A model generated the notes under the pieces. The model made no database searches, was not told where the DNA came from, and worked only from the letters and a program-made list of their open reading frames with translations. From contig CAWHEB010000001.1 in the NCBI GenBank assembly GCA_963828285.1, forward strand, positions 558,001 to 622,000: DNA of 64,000 nt, written 5' to 3'. The translations under genes and the position numbers were made by a program. The DNA is from DAIOEK01 sp963828285. GTDB lineage: Bacteria; Chloroflexota; Anaerolineae; Anaerolineales; Anaerolineaceae. Shown piece after piece: positions 55,483 to 64,000 of this stretch; position 1 is the stretch's first letter; each line of letters begins with the position of its first letter.

Positions 55483-56541
55483 TTAGGCAGCTGGAGGTTG
55501 TTCAGCCTTAACCATTGGCAGCTCCAATGTGATTCTTGTTCCCTGACCAACAACACTGTCAATTTGTGCGTGCCCACCTAGCATCTCGACCCTGTCCTTG
55601 ATGCTCTTGATACCAAAGGTGTCCGATGCCAGTTCCTCAGGAGTGTAACCTTTCCCATTATCATCCAGAGATATTCTAACAAGGTCATCATCGACAGTTA
55701 GGAGGACCTTGATCTGTGTCGCCTGCCCCATCTTACCAGCAAGGGATATCAATTCCTGAATGGAACGGAAGATCATGACTTCCAGGTAAGTCGCCATTCG
55801 AACTTCGGCACCATTAATCGATAATTCGATGTTGATCCCGGTCATTTCGCTGTATTGTTCTTTGTATCTTCGGATGGTTGAGAACAAACCGAGATCATCC
55901 AACATCATCGGGCGTAATTCAAAGATAAAATTGCGGACTTTTTGAAATGTAGTGGTCGCGGAGTTTTTAAGGCTGGTTAGTTCATCTTTCGCCCGGTTTT
56001 GATCCACATCAAACAAACGAATAGCAATATCAGTTTGAATGATGAAATTTGATAATGCTTGAGCAGGTCCATCATGCATAGCTCGGGAAAGACGAACACG
56101 TTCAGCCTCCTGGACATTGATCAGCATCTGAACGGTATCATTTGCACTACCCCGACTTTGAGCATTTTGGCTTTTTCCTCGGTCCAGTACACTCCTGGTC
56201 TTTTCAAGGAATGCCATATATTTTTTTAATGAATTCTGGTCATTTTGTAACTTCTCAATTTGACCTCTCATTCGTTCCAACCGTTGCTGCGTATCCAAAG
56301 CGGAATCATAAACCGTACGAATGTCTGCCCGCGGTACTGATTCGATCATCGGCTGCATTTGTTGAATTTGCGCTGTCAATGTTTGGTTTCTTTGAGCCAA
56401 TTTGGAAAGGTCGGCTTGAGTTTGCGATATCAACATGGTCATTTCTTTAAGTGACCGGTTAGTCTGATCATATTCCGCAGCTATTTCGCCCTGGAACTCA
56501 TCCCATGGATTGACTTCATCTTTCCCACTTTTCAGCATCAT
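55483..56541 (-). CDS. DegS-like cytoplasmic histidine kinase with a degenerate N-box
   Basis: 352 residues, no membrane helix. A long N-terminal coiled coil (about 20-135) precedes the HisKA_3 phospho-acceptor His156 (SRAMHDGPAQALSNF) and a HATPase with G motifs DNGKGYTPEEL and FGIKSIKDRVEMLGG. The N-box, normally QEALxNAxKHA, reads IQELISLAGKMG (261-272): the Mg-binding Asn and the His are missing. No response regulator gene is adjacent. It may be an atypical or inactive kinase. Confidence 0.88.
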   Translation of the reverse strand: MMLKSGKDEVNPWDEFQGEIAAEYDQTNRSLKEMTMLISQTQADLSKLAQRNQTLTAQIQQMQPMIESVPRADIRTVYDSALDTQQRLERMRGQIEKLQNDQNSLKKYMAFLEKTRSVLDRGKSQNAQSRGSANDTVQMLINVQEAERVRLSRAMHDGPAQALSNFIIQTDIAIRLFDVDQNRAKDELTSLKNSATTTFQKVRNFIFELRPMMLDDLGLFSTIRRYKEQYSEMTGINIELSINGAEVRMATYLEVMIFRSIQELISLAGKMGQATQIKVLLTVDDDLVRISLDDNGKGYTPEELASDTFGIKSIKDRVEMLGGHAQIDSVVGQGTRITLELPMVKAEQPPAA

Positions 56542-56653
56542 CGGTTGGCTCCTGATTTTAATCGTAGAATAGCATTTTGTTTATCAGACTGGAAAAAGCC
56601 TAACATATTAATTATACCTAATTCCAGTCCATTGAAATAGACAACAGCTTGAA

Positions 56654-58126
56654 TTACTTCGGTAACCGGTAAATCTCCATATTACTATGCCCTTGAAGGA
56701 TTTCTTCAGGTGTATTTGAATGGTACACCAGTTCTCCTTTAGTTGCAGAACTCGTTCCATACCAATCAGGAAAGATGATGAGGTACTTAGCGTTTTTTTC
56801 CTTAGTATACGCAAAGATCTTTGGAAAATCCCTCACTATTGGTATCACTTCTGGATTAATTAACCCCGCGAGATCCAGAATTCTACGGTTACCAAAATAT
56901 CCCAGTGCTCCTATATCATGCGCGGCAATCAAATCATTAGGCTGCGTGTTATTTTTTACCCATAATGCTGGTTGGACCATTAGATCATCAACCGCCGCTA
57001 CATCTATTCGATATGCCCGCGCACCCAATAAGACAAATCCGAGATTCAGAAGTATTGCAACTCCTCTGAAAGAAGAAATGACAACATACCTGGATTGAAA
57101 ACTACGTATTTGAACAAATGAATACCCAATTACACTAAGGGCGATATAAACCGGTATTAGTGGCATCAAATATCGACCATGTTGATAACTGACCGGTAAC
57201 CGTAGGGCGTAAATAAGTATGTAACCTATACACCAACTATATGCAGCCAACAACGCCCAATTCTTATCTTTTATTCCTTTCCAAAGCCCCCAGAGAAAGC
57301 CAGGAAATAAAATGATATTTCCACCAGTTAACAACGTTGTCCATAAAGATACATACCTGTTCAAAATTGGATAAGCCAGTAGCTCACGGTATTCAAATTG
57401 TTTTGCATACAACGTGTTTGGCCAAATTGAGTGGGACAAAAGATAATTGAATAATAAGAATCCACTGAAGAAAAATATCACGATCATCAATGATGCCAGG
57501 GCACATCGAATAGAGTATTTTTCTTTGTTTTGGGTGATTAAGGAACTTGATAAGAAAACTGCAATTGCTGGACCAAGCAAGGTAATTCCATCAGGGCGAA
57601 TCCAAATAGATAGTCCGATTCCCACACCCATCCAAGTCCATCTTGGGTCAGATCTCAGGCACTCCAAGATTACCCATGCAAATAACGCAGCCTGAAGTAT
57701 AGTTTCCATCCCAGATACGGATGCCCAAACCAAGTGCCATTCGGTAACAACCAGTAAACTACCAGCCAAAAGCCATTTGCTCGGAGCTATAATTTCACTT
57801 TTTAACCAATCGTAAACCACAACTCCGCAGCTAAATAATCCGGTCATTCCAAGTAAGGTTGCCCATAATTCATGAGGAAGTCCCAGCATGTAACCTATCG
57901 ATAATAGAAATGTCCAAAGTGGTGATGTCGATCCTGCTGTTTGTTCACCTGGATTGAATGCAAACTGACCAGTAGCTGCAAGATTTCTCGCATAGGTTTG
58001 ATGGATCCACGCATCGTCAAGTGGGTATCCAGAAACACCTGCATAAGCTTTTATTAAGATGAAAAATAAGGCAGTTAATATTGTTGTTGCAAGGATGATC
58101 CACCAGAATCGGTTTAATGTTTTCAT
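56654..58126 (-). CDS. Multi-pass membrane glycosyltransferase, GT39/PMT-like
   Basis: 490 residues with about ten membrane helices. The first loop carries YPLDDAWIHQTYARNLA, matching the acidic catalytic loop position of GT-C enzymes (DDAW), followed by SPLWTFLLSIGYMLG. The C-terminal soluble part (DVAAVDDLMVQPALWVKNNT, GALGYFGNRRILDLAGLINP) is typical of Chloroflexota/actinobacterial GT-C proteins. It probably transfers sugar from a polyprenyl phosphate donor on the outer face. It is last of four adjacent membrane glycosyltransferase genes; 4-bp overlap with the previous one. Confidence 0.85.
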   Translation of the reverse strand: MKTLNRFWWIILATTILTALFFILIKAYAGVSGYPLDDAWIHQTYARNLAATGQFAFNPGEQTAGSTSPLWTFLLSIGYMLGLPHELWATLLGMTGLFSCGVVVYDWLKSEIIAPSKWLLAGSLLVVTEWHLVWASVSGMETILQAALFAWVILECLRSDPRWTWMGVGIGLSIWIRPDGITLLGPAIAVFLSSSLITQNKEKYSIRCALASLMIVIFFFSGFLLFNYLLSHSIWPNTLYAKQFEYRELLAYPILNRYVSLWTTLLTGGNIILFPGFLWGLWKGIKDKNWALLAAYSWCIGYILIYALRLPVSYQHGRYLMPLIPVYIALSVIGYSFVQIRSFQSRYVVISSFRGVAILLNLGFVLLGARAYRIDVAAVDDLMVQPALWVKNNTQPNDLIAAHDIGALGYFGNRRILDLAGLINPEVIPIVRDFPKIFAYTKEKNAKYLIIFPDWYGTSSATKGELVYHSNTPEEILQGHSNMEIYRLPK

Positions 58127-59685
58127 TGAGATTCCGTACGGCGGAAATTTAGAATATAGATTTGTTCACCAATAGATGAAGTAAATTGATGAACTAACTC
58201 AAAACGGTCAGAACCGTCCCAAAATTGGTTTGGTAAGTTTAATTCTGATAGATACTCTTCACGTATCACGAGGTTGGTAACTCCATATTGGTCCGCAGCA
58301 GTTTCTACCGCGTCCAGTCCATTGACCGGTATCATGATTGTTGGTATATGGTTTGCCACAAAATATCCTGGAGGATTATTTGTCATAACACGAACATATT
58401 TTGACCGGCTGTTTGCCATTAACCATTCTCCAGATTTTCTAGCATCCTGATTTATTCCGGCAATTCCATTTGTGCTAATTGTTATTACCGCAAAAGTACT
58501 GATAATGAAGCAGAGGAAACCAATTCCCAAAATCAGTCTTTTTGGAGTCAGCTGATATTTTGGGGGTATTCTTTCAATCAGGTTTACCAATCCAATTGCA
58601 GCTACAAGCCAAATATATGGTTGGATCACAGCTTCAGAATGCAAGAATCCGCCTCTGCTGCCTGCATATGGGAATATCACACTCATCAATCCAAATAAGA
58701 AGATATAGACGATTCCGAAAAACCTAGAAACTGGTTGATTAATTTCTTTCCAGAAACCTGCGATTAGACCGGGAATAAGTATGAACATCGAATGAATACC
58801 CAAGAAAGTTAGCAGATTTATACCACCAGCTTTTAATCGATCAACGAAAATGTTTAGCCATCCGTAAGACAACCAGCGATTAAATGTGATAATGTCTGAT
58901 TTATAGATAAATACATCATTATAGGAAGTCAACCAAAGACTGTTCAATCCAGATATAGGAGAAAAACTTCCAAAGGTCAGATAGTTGTGGAGAAACCAAC
59001 CACCAGTTATCAGAGTGAAACCAAATATTAATGACAGTAATTTTATTGCTATCCTCTTAGTATGTTTCTGATACCGAAGAATTATTACAATGTAGACAAT
59101 AACGAATACGAGCCATAGTATTCCCTCTGCACGGGAAAGATATAGTACTCCACAGATAAATCCGAGACTAATAAATTTCTTCCAGCTTGGATTCTCTGCT
59201 ACTCCCTTTAATAGAAGAATCAGAACTAAACCACAAAGCATAAGAATAGCAAATGTGTCGGTTTGGGTTAGATATCTCAAAAAGTATCCGGATAGAACAG
59301 CCAAAATTCCAGAGAGCAAGGCAATTGTCTGCTTTTTTGTATATAGAAATGAAATATAGACCATGAAGGGGGGCACCAACGCTGCTAGGAACACAAATGG
59401 GATTCTCGCAGTAATTAAGGAACTATTGTGTGTGATCATCATTGTGATTGACGCAATGATTGAAGCCATCGGCATCCAATATTGATGGGATGGAAATGGA
59501 ATACCCGTTGGTGGATTGAGATAGTTCCAGATATAAAAATCGTTCAACCCGCCACCGGTTGCCAATGTTCTTGCGCCGGCATAGTAATAATCAGCATCCA
59601 TATATCCTGGTAGTGGAATATAGAAAAGGAGCCCGATCCCTATCCCTAGTGAAACCAGAAAGAAAAGGACATAAACTTTTTTCAT
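58123..59685 (-). CDS. Multi-pass membrane glycosyltransferase (GT-C fold)
   Basis: 520 residues with about eleven membrane helices. The first extracytoplasmic loop has GYMDADYYYAGARTLATGGG, the Asp-containing loop of PMT/ArnT-type enzymes, and the C-terminus is a small soluble domain (MTNNPPGYFVANHIPTIMIP). Donor and acceptor unknown. Its ATG overlaps the TGA of the preceding broken glycosyltransferase gene and its stop overlaps the next start, so the set is one operon. Confidence 0.85.
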   Translation of the reverse strand: MKKVYVLFFLVSLGIGIGLLFYIPLPGYMDADYYYAGARTLATGGGLNDFYIWNYLNPPTGIPFPSHQYWMPMASIIASITMMITHNSSLITARIPFVFLAALVPPFMVYISFLYTKKQTIALLSGILAVLSGYFLRYLTQTDTFAILMLCGLVLILLLKGVAENPSWKKFISLGFICGVLYLSRAEGILWLVFVIVYIVIILRYQKHTKRIAIKLLSLIFGFTLITGGWFLHNYLTFGSFSPISGLNSLWLTSYNDVFIYKSDIITFNRWLSYGWLNIFVDRLKAGGINLLTFLGIHSMFILIPGLIAGFWKEINQPVSRFFGIVYIFLFGLMSVIFPYAGSRGGFLHSEAVIQPYIWLVAAIGLVNLIERIPPKYQLTPKRLILGIGFLCFIISTFAVITISTNGIAGINQDARKSGEWLMANSRSKYVRVMTNNPPGYFVANHIPTIMIPVNGLDAVETAADQYGVTNLVIREEYLSELNLPNQFWDGSDRFELVHQFTSSIGEQIYILNFRRTESQ

Positions 59686-61212
59686 TTCACCAACCGATAG
59701 ATCACTAAATCGCCAATCCGTTTTTCTTTATTGATCCGATATATTTGCTTCAACTGGTCTAAGTTTGGAACATTGGTCAATCCCATCAATTTTGCTTCAT
59801 CCAACGCCTTACTCTGCGTAACAAACCATATCTCCGGTAAATTATCGGTGGCTGATAAAGCATCAGGCGCAGCAAGGATGTTTATAGCCAGTCTGTGTGG
59901 TTAATGCGAGGGAATCATTATGGGACCCCTCCACATCTCCAATAAATGTTGCGGGTATTGTTAAATCATATACATAAGTAGGGAAATAACTCAATTTATT
60001 ATCATGCACTGTCATACATTTTGGCTGATAACAGTTTGATTTTAGAAATTCCGCGAGCTCTTTATACGACGATCTTGGAAACTGATCATACTTGTATTGA
60101 TACGGGAGACTTATCATCGATACCAGAAAGATCATCGCAACCACGAAATACTTTGCGATTGATGAGACGGGTTTTCCTGATATTTGTAACGAGTTGTCTC
60201 CCGTCAACAAAGCTGCCAATGCATAAAGCGATATTCCAGAGAAAATCATCGCTCGAGGAACATAAACCGGACGCATAAGATATGAAACGATTAAAAGTAG
60301 AATTCCGGGAATTAATACCATCACCAATAACAGTTGAATTTCGGGTTGTTTCCTTTCTTAATACCCTGGAAGATTAACAATGCAAAGATCTGCAGGCAGA
60401 GGATTGTCATGACGATCAAAACAGCCTGTGGCTGCGGCATGGATCCAAGTAATGTATTTACACCTTGGATCAATTCGATCAGTCCTGGTTGGGGCGTCCA
60501 AAATGCTGATTGGATTTTTTCAATTTGACCGGGCACAAGGATCAACCACGGACTAAAAAGTACCACCATGATAATCTGAGATGCGATAGTTTGAAAAAAG
60601 CTTTTCCACAGCCGACGATATAAAAGATAAATATTTACGGAAAGGAGGGTAAATATTGCGAGGTTATGGGTGAATAAAGCTACCTCCCCAAAAAGCACCA
60701 TCCAAACCCAGTAAAGGGTTTTTTTATTATTGAGGATAACCAACCGTGAGAACATCCAAACGTACCCAAGCAATCCGAGACAGAACAACGAATACATTCG
60801 GATTTCCTGAGCATGATAGATCTGAAATGGTGAAATAGCAATTAGGAATGCTAAGACGAGAGCAGGTTTTTGTCCTTTGATTTCATTAACCCACTGATAT
60901 CCCATCCATATGATGAAGACACTTATCAAAATATTCAAAGATCGGGTAAACCATATCGTAGAGGAGATCATCATCCAGAAATGAAGCAGAAAATAATAAA
61001 GGGGAGGCATTGTATCTGCTGCAGTTCCTGTGAGGATCTCTGCAATCGATCGGTTTGAAAGGATACATGCTGAAAGCATCATCGTACCAGATCCCTCTCC
61101 CTTCAATCCGGATCAGACGAAGTATTAGTCCAAGAATGATTATTCCTGGAAGCAAGTATTGGCGTGTCCGGATTTGGGGTTTATCGGAAATTTCAGGTCT
61201 GCTTTTTTTCAT
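59682..61212 (-). pseudogene. GT39/ArnT-like membrane glycosyltransferase with three frameshifts
   Basis: Reading minus from ATG 61212: LPGIIILGLILRLIRIEGRG and WYDDAFSM form the N-terminal helix and catalytic loop. The frame breaks near 61062, resumes (LSNRSIAEILTGTAADTMPP and helices), breaks near 60330 (NNPKFNCYW then stop; LVMVLIPGILLLIVSYLMRP resumes), and breaks again near 59880 (TGYKHPCCA stop; ILAAPDALSATDNLPEIWFV resumes) before ending at TGA 59682. Corrected, it is one normal protein of about 510 residues. It is 6 bp after the GT87-like gene and overlaps the next gene by ATGA, so operon architecture is intact. Confidence 0.85.
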
Positions 61213-61218
61213 GAACTG

Positions 61219-62469
61219 TCAAGTCTTATATTCTTCCAATAAAGTACTAGGTGGAGCAACAGCCCACCATCGAACCCACCACAACAATACCAGGGTGATG
61301 AACGGAATGGGCAGATAAACCAAGGCATTTTCGTCAACACCAGTCAGTGTTTGTAGGAACAACCCCCATACCCCAACAAATAAAATCAGGTATAACCCAA
61401 TCAATATCCCCTTCCCTACTTTTCCCCATCGATTTTCAATAATTCTACTGATTAGAAATATTGGAGCTAAAAGGACAACATAATGTGGAGTAGCTGTCCT
61501 GTAAGCCACAAGGTTTGTGACAACCAGTGTCAAATATGCTGTCCAGACAAAATTGGGGGTATCTTTCGAACTGCTTCGAAACCATTCTACAAGCATATAA
61601 ACATAGAATATTCCATGTATAAAGATATTGAATGGCTTTTCGATTCCCGGAACCCACGAACTGATGATGGAGAGTGTGGATCCGATCCTGTTTGTGTAAT
61701 CGGGATAATTCAATAATTGACGCAGCCAATCCAATGGCCATCCCGGTAAAAGCATATTCGTCATAACCATAAGCACAACAAAAGTTACAACTGCACTTAG
61801 CAAAATACGCCATCTACGGACTGTTATTGCCCAATACATAGTGTAAATGACCAGCAAATAACTCATTTGCGGTTTTGATGTTATCAAGACTAACAAAATA
61901 CCGGCAAGGATATCTTGTTTTTGCTGAATGGCAAGAATGCTCAGCAAAATCAGAACGGCGTTGATCCCGGAAAACTGACCCAGAATAATCGTTCTTACTG
62001 AACAATACCAGAGTAGACAAAACAGAAGCAGCCCGACCAATGAAAATCGTTTGACTTGCCAACCTGTTAATTTGAGAGAAATGATACACAATAATCCCAT
62101 ACAGATTTCCAAAACGGTCATCCAAACCGACCTGGCTAGTGTGTATTCCATCATTCCAAAAGGTGCAAAAAAGATCATTGAATAAAGGGGATAGACAAAA
62201 TGAGCGATATCTTCACCCTTTTGGATCACTGCTGGACGTCCGTAGATCATTTGCTGAGCCACGAGCGAAACTTGATCTGTGTATGGATTCAAACCATGTT
62301 TTAGCCACTCATGTGCGCCGTTCCATCGTGCCAGGAAATCATTCCCGCCTGGATTTTGAACTGAGAAACGGTAGTTTATATATGTGAGAGCTGTAGGTAA
62401 AATCAGCACCAACAATATGACGGCTATTAGTTGTATGATAACTTTGTTTTTGGTTGTGGTTTGTCTCAT
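61219..62469 (-). CDS. GT87/DUF2029-like membrane glycosyltransferase
   Basis: 416 residues with about ten membrane helices. The first loop contains NPGGNDFLARWNGAHEWLKH and GLNPYTDQ, the conserved start of GT87 (polyprenol-phosphate-mannose-dependent alpha-mannosyltransferase-like) proteins; the YPLYSMIFFAPFGMM segment also fits. The exact sugar is unknown. It is the first gene of the four-gene glycosyltransferase operon, divergent from the nitrilase gene 69 bp away. Confidence 0.83.
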   Translation of the reverse strand: MRQTTTKNKVIIQLIAVILLVLILPTALTYINYRFSVQNPGGNDFLARWNGAHEWLKHGLNPYTDQVSLVAQQMIYGRPAVIQKGEDIAHFVYPLYSMIFFAPFGMMEYTLARSVWMTVLEICMGLLCIISLKLTGWQVKRFSLVGLLLFCLLWYCSVRTIILGQFSGINAVLILLSILAIQQKQDILAGILLVLITSKPQMSYLLVIYTMYWAITVRRWRILLSAVVTFVVLMVMTNMLLPGWPLDWLRQLLNYPDYTNRIGSTLSIISSWVPGIEKPFNIFIHGIFYVYMLVEWFRSSSKDTPNFVWTAYLTLVVTNLVAYRTATPHYVVLLAPIFLISRIIENRWGKVGKGILIGLYLILFVGVWGLFLQTLTGVDENALVYLPIPFITLVLLWWVRWWAVAPPSTLLEEYKT

Positions 62470-62538
62470 GAGCTGCTTTATAATTCTTTCTGGTTATTGT
62501 ACACTGAACAAAAATGACGGTCAAACGAGGAATTGCCG

Positions 62539-63315
62539 ATGAATTTGCGGATTGCAATTGCCCAGATCAATATTCAATTTGAACAGGTTCAGAATTATGG
62601 ATCTCATCTTCAAAAGTACTGTTTGGATGCAACATCCAACCATAGTCAGTTGATGATGCTTCCCGAATTATGGATTCACGGCTACAACAAAAATATCATT
62701 CTAGATGATCATAATTATCACCTGGACACGGTTCTTCCGGTAATACAGGAAGCTGCATTTAAACATCATATTGCTATCGCAGGAACATATGTAGAGGATG
62801 ATAACGGAAAACGGTTTAATACTATGATCTTGATCAATGAGGAGGGGAAGATCCTTGCCAAATATCGTAAGACACATCTTTTTAGTCCTCTACACGAGGA
62901 TAGGTATTTCTCCGTTGGTAATGAAATTGTTGTTGTTGAGTCATCCTGGGGAAAGATTGGATTGGCTATTTGTTACGACCTACGCTTCCCTGAGTTATTC
63001 AGAAACATGATCTCCCGCGGCGCTGAAGGGATCCTACTTTGCTCAGAGTGGCCAACCAGTCGGATGCTGCATTGGGATACACTCACCCGTGCCAGAGCGA
63101 TTGAAAATCAGTGTTGGATGGCTTGTGTTAATTGCACAGGGAAAACCGGACACCACGAATTTGGCGGTATGAGCAAACTCATTCATCCTGATGGAACACA
63201 AAGCATGGTAAATGATCTACCTGGCATATACTTCTTTGATCTGGATACAACATCATCCAGGACACAACGCGAAACCTTCCCAGTTTTAAAGGACATACGT
63301 CAAGATTTAATCTAA
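62539..63315 (+). CDS. Carbon-nitrogen hydrolase (nitrilase superfamily)
   Basis: 258 residues from ATG 62539 (GAGGA 7 nt upstream; an in-frame TTG at 62533 is rejected). The catalytic triad is visible: Glu in MLPELWIHGY, Lys in KYRKTHLFSP and Cys in GLAICYDLRFPELF. It is likely an omega-amidase or similar amide hydrolase; the substrate cannot be read. Its stop overlaps the end of the convergent membrane protein gene. Confidence 0.93.
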   Translation: MNLRIAIAQINIQFEQVQNYGSHLQKYCLDATSNHSQLMMLPELWIHGYNKNIILDDHNYHLDTVLPVIQEAAFKHHIAIAGTYVEDDNGKRFNTMILINEEGKILAKYRKTHLFSPLHEDRYFSVGNEIVVVESSWGKIGLAICYDLRFPELFRNMISRGAEGILLCSEWPTSRMLHWDTLTRARAIENQCWMACVNCTGKTGHHEFGGMSKLIHPDGTQSMVNDLPGIYFFDLDTTSSRTQRETFPVLKDIRQDLI

Positions 63316-64000
63316 TTCCCTGACACTTTTTGATAATAGACCGCAGTCGTATCCTGATAAAGTATTTTCCAGTTTTCAGGTCGATGCGAGAGTTTTTCAG
63401 CGAGTTTACTATTAAGAGGAATTAGAACCCGACTGATCCGATATTTCAAGAAAGTGATTCCCATCCCTGATCTGGATTGATCATCGCTTCATAGTCCCGG
63501 GTAAGAGATTCACCATAGAAATCGGTTTGTCCGTCAATGAATACTCTCTCGTCAGGCCAAAGGCGGAATAAAACGTACCCCCCCCACTCAAATTGATTGA
63601 ATAGATTCCCATGACCTTTATGCTTAGAAATCCAATCGACAGCACCCATCGGAAATTTGCTTGGAAAGAATTCATTTCTCACGAGTAAACCTGGAGAAAT
63701 CCTTATGATCATTCCAGCGAAAATAACGATTATAGAAACGATTATGAACGGAATCCAATTCTTATATAACCCTTTTCGAAGTTGATTCGATTCAGATCGA
63801 CCATTTTTATCCAAGTTCATCAAGAATTTCGGGAAGAGTTGACTGCTTTCGCCGGCGAGGATTGGTAGGCAAACGAGTACGAAAATTGGGATATTCCGTA
63901 AACTTACGATGCCCATCAATCCAAATACGATTAGCAGCAGAATATTCTGGAAAGACATTTTCCTAAAATGTAAACCAATCAATGATATTGTGATCAGTAA
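63312..64000 (-). pseudogene. Membrane protein (glycosyltransferase-like), C-terminal part, frameshifted and cut by right edge
   Basis: The frame is open on the minus strand from the window edge, so the N-terminus is outside. Several membrane helices (NILLLIVFGLMGIVSLRNIP, IPFIIVSIIVIFAGMII) precede a soluble end (FNQFEWGGYVLFRLWPDERV, FIDGQTDFYGES). At about 63450 the frame stops (DQGWESLS), while the neighbouring frame continues with FLKYRISRVLIPLNSKLAEK and a proper end at TAG 63312. It is not a complete gene in this window; family assignment is by resemblance to Chloroflexota surface-sugar membrane proteins. Confidence 0.72.

Overview
The window looks like a chromosomal segment from a Gram-negative-looking, non-phototrophic member of the Chloroflexota, most likely Anaerolineae. 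This is inference from gene content: a TrmFO/HflX/SUF housekeeping set, Chloroflexota-style multi-pass glycosyltransferases, PT-rich anchored foldases and a G5/propeller lipoprotein. Composition is even and AT-leaning. I see no phage, transposase, integrase or CRISPR array. Genes sit in short operons on both strands, with many ATGA stop/start overlaps and clear bidirectional terminators.

Layout. 1-4.9 kb: Fe-S assembly operon sufC-sufB-sufD (minus, sufD cut by the left edge), divergent from a SufR-type regulator and a SufT/MIP18 protein, with a well-formed operator between them. 5-11.2 kb: corA, rpmF, then the minus operon trmFO, M28 peptidase, aminotransferase, hflX. 11.3-24.4 kb: the most interesting region, with rpoN (sigma-54), a soluble PAS/GAF histidine kinase, an NtrC-family activator without a DNA-binding domain, a near-consensus sigma-54 promoter, a two-TM protein, a very large TPR protein and a TPR/caspase-clan (C25, gingipain-like) protease. 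24.4-27 kb: rpsF-ssb-rpsR and a parvulin foldase. 27-32.7 kb: two chemoreceptors flanking cheW. 33-39.7 kb: moaC, a moaD-moaE fusion, thrC, rnc and smc on the minus strand. 39.7-46.9 kb: scpA, DUF948/YtxH envelope proteins, nnrE/D, tRNA-Leu, plsX, rluB, scpB. 46.9-53.7 kb: two lipoproteins, a UXS-like epimerase, GtrA, a ChlI-like ATPase, a UroD-family protein, rsmD. 53.6-64 kb: Nudix, PPi-type phosphofructokinase, a DegS-like kinase and an operon of membrane glycosyltransferases, then a nitrilase and an edge-truncated membrane protein.

Two themes cut across the window. First, several genes (trmFO, rpoN, moaC, scpA and the DUF948-like gene) have a -10 element ending 6-7 nt before the ATG and no ribosome binding site, so their transcripts are probably leaderless; four promoters share the string ATGCTATAAT. 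Second, seven otherwise ordinary genes are broken by eight single-base-type frameshifts and one in-frame stop. All the pieces remain well conserved, so assembly or sequencing error is a serious alternative to real gene decay, and those genes should be read as whole genes until checked.
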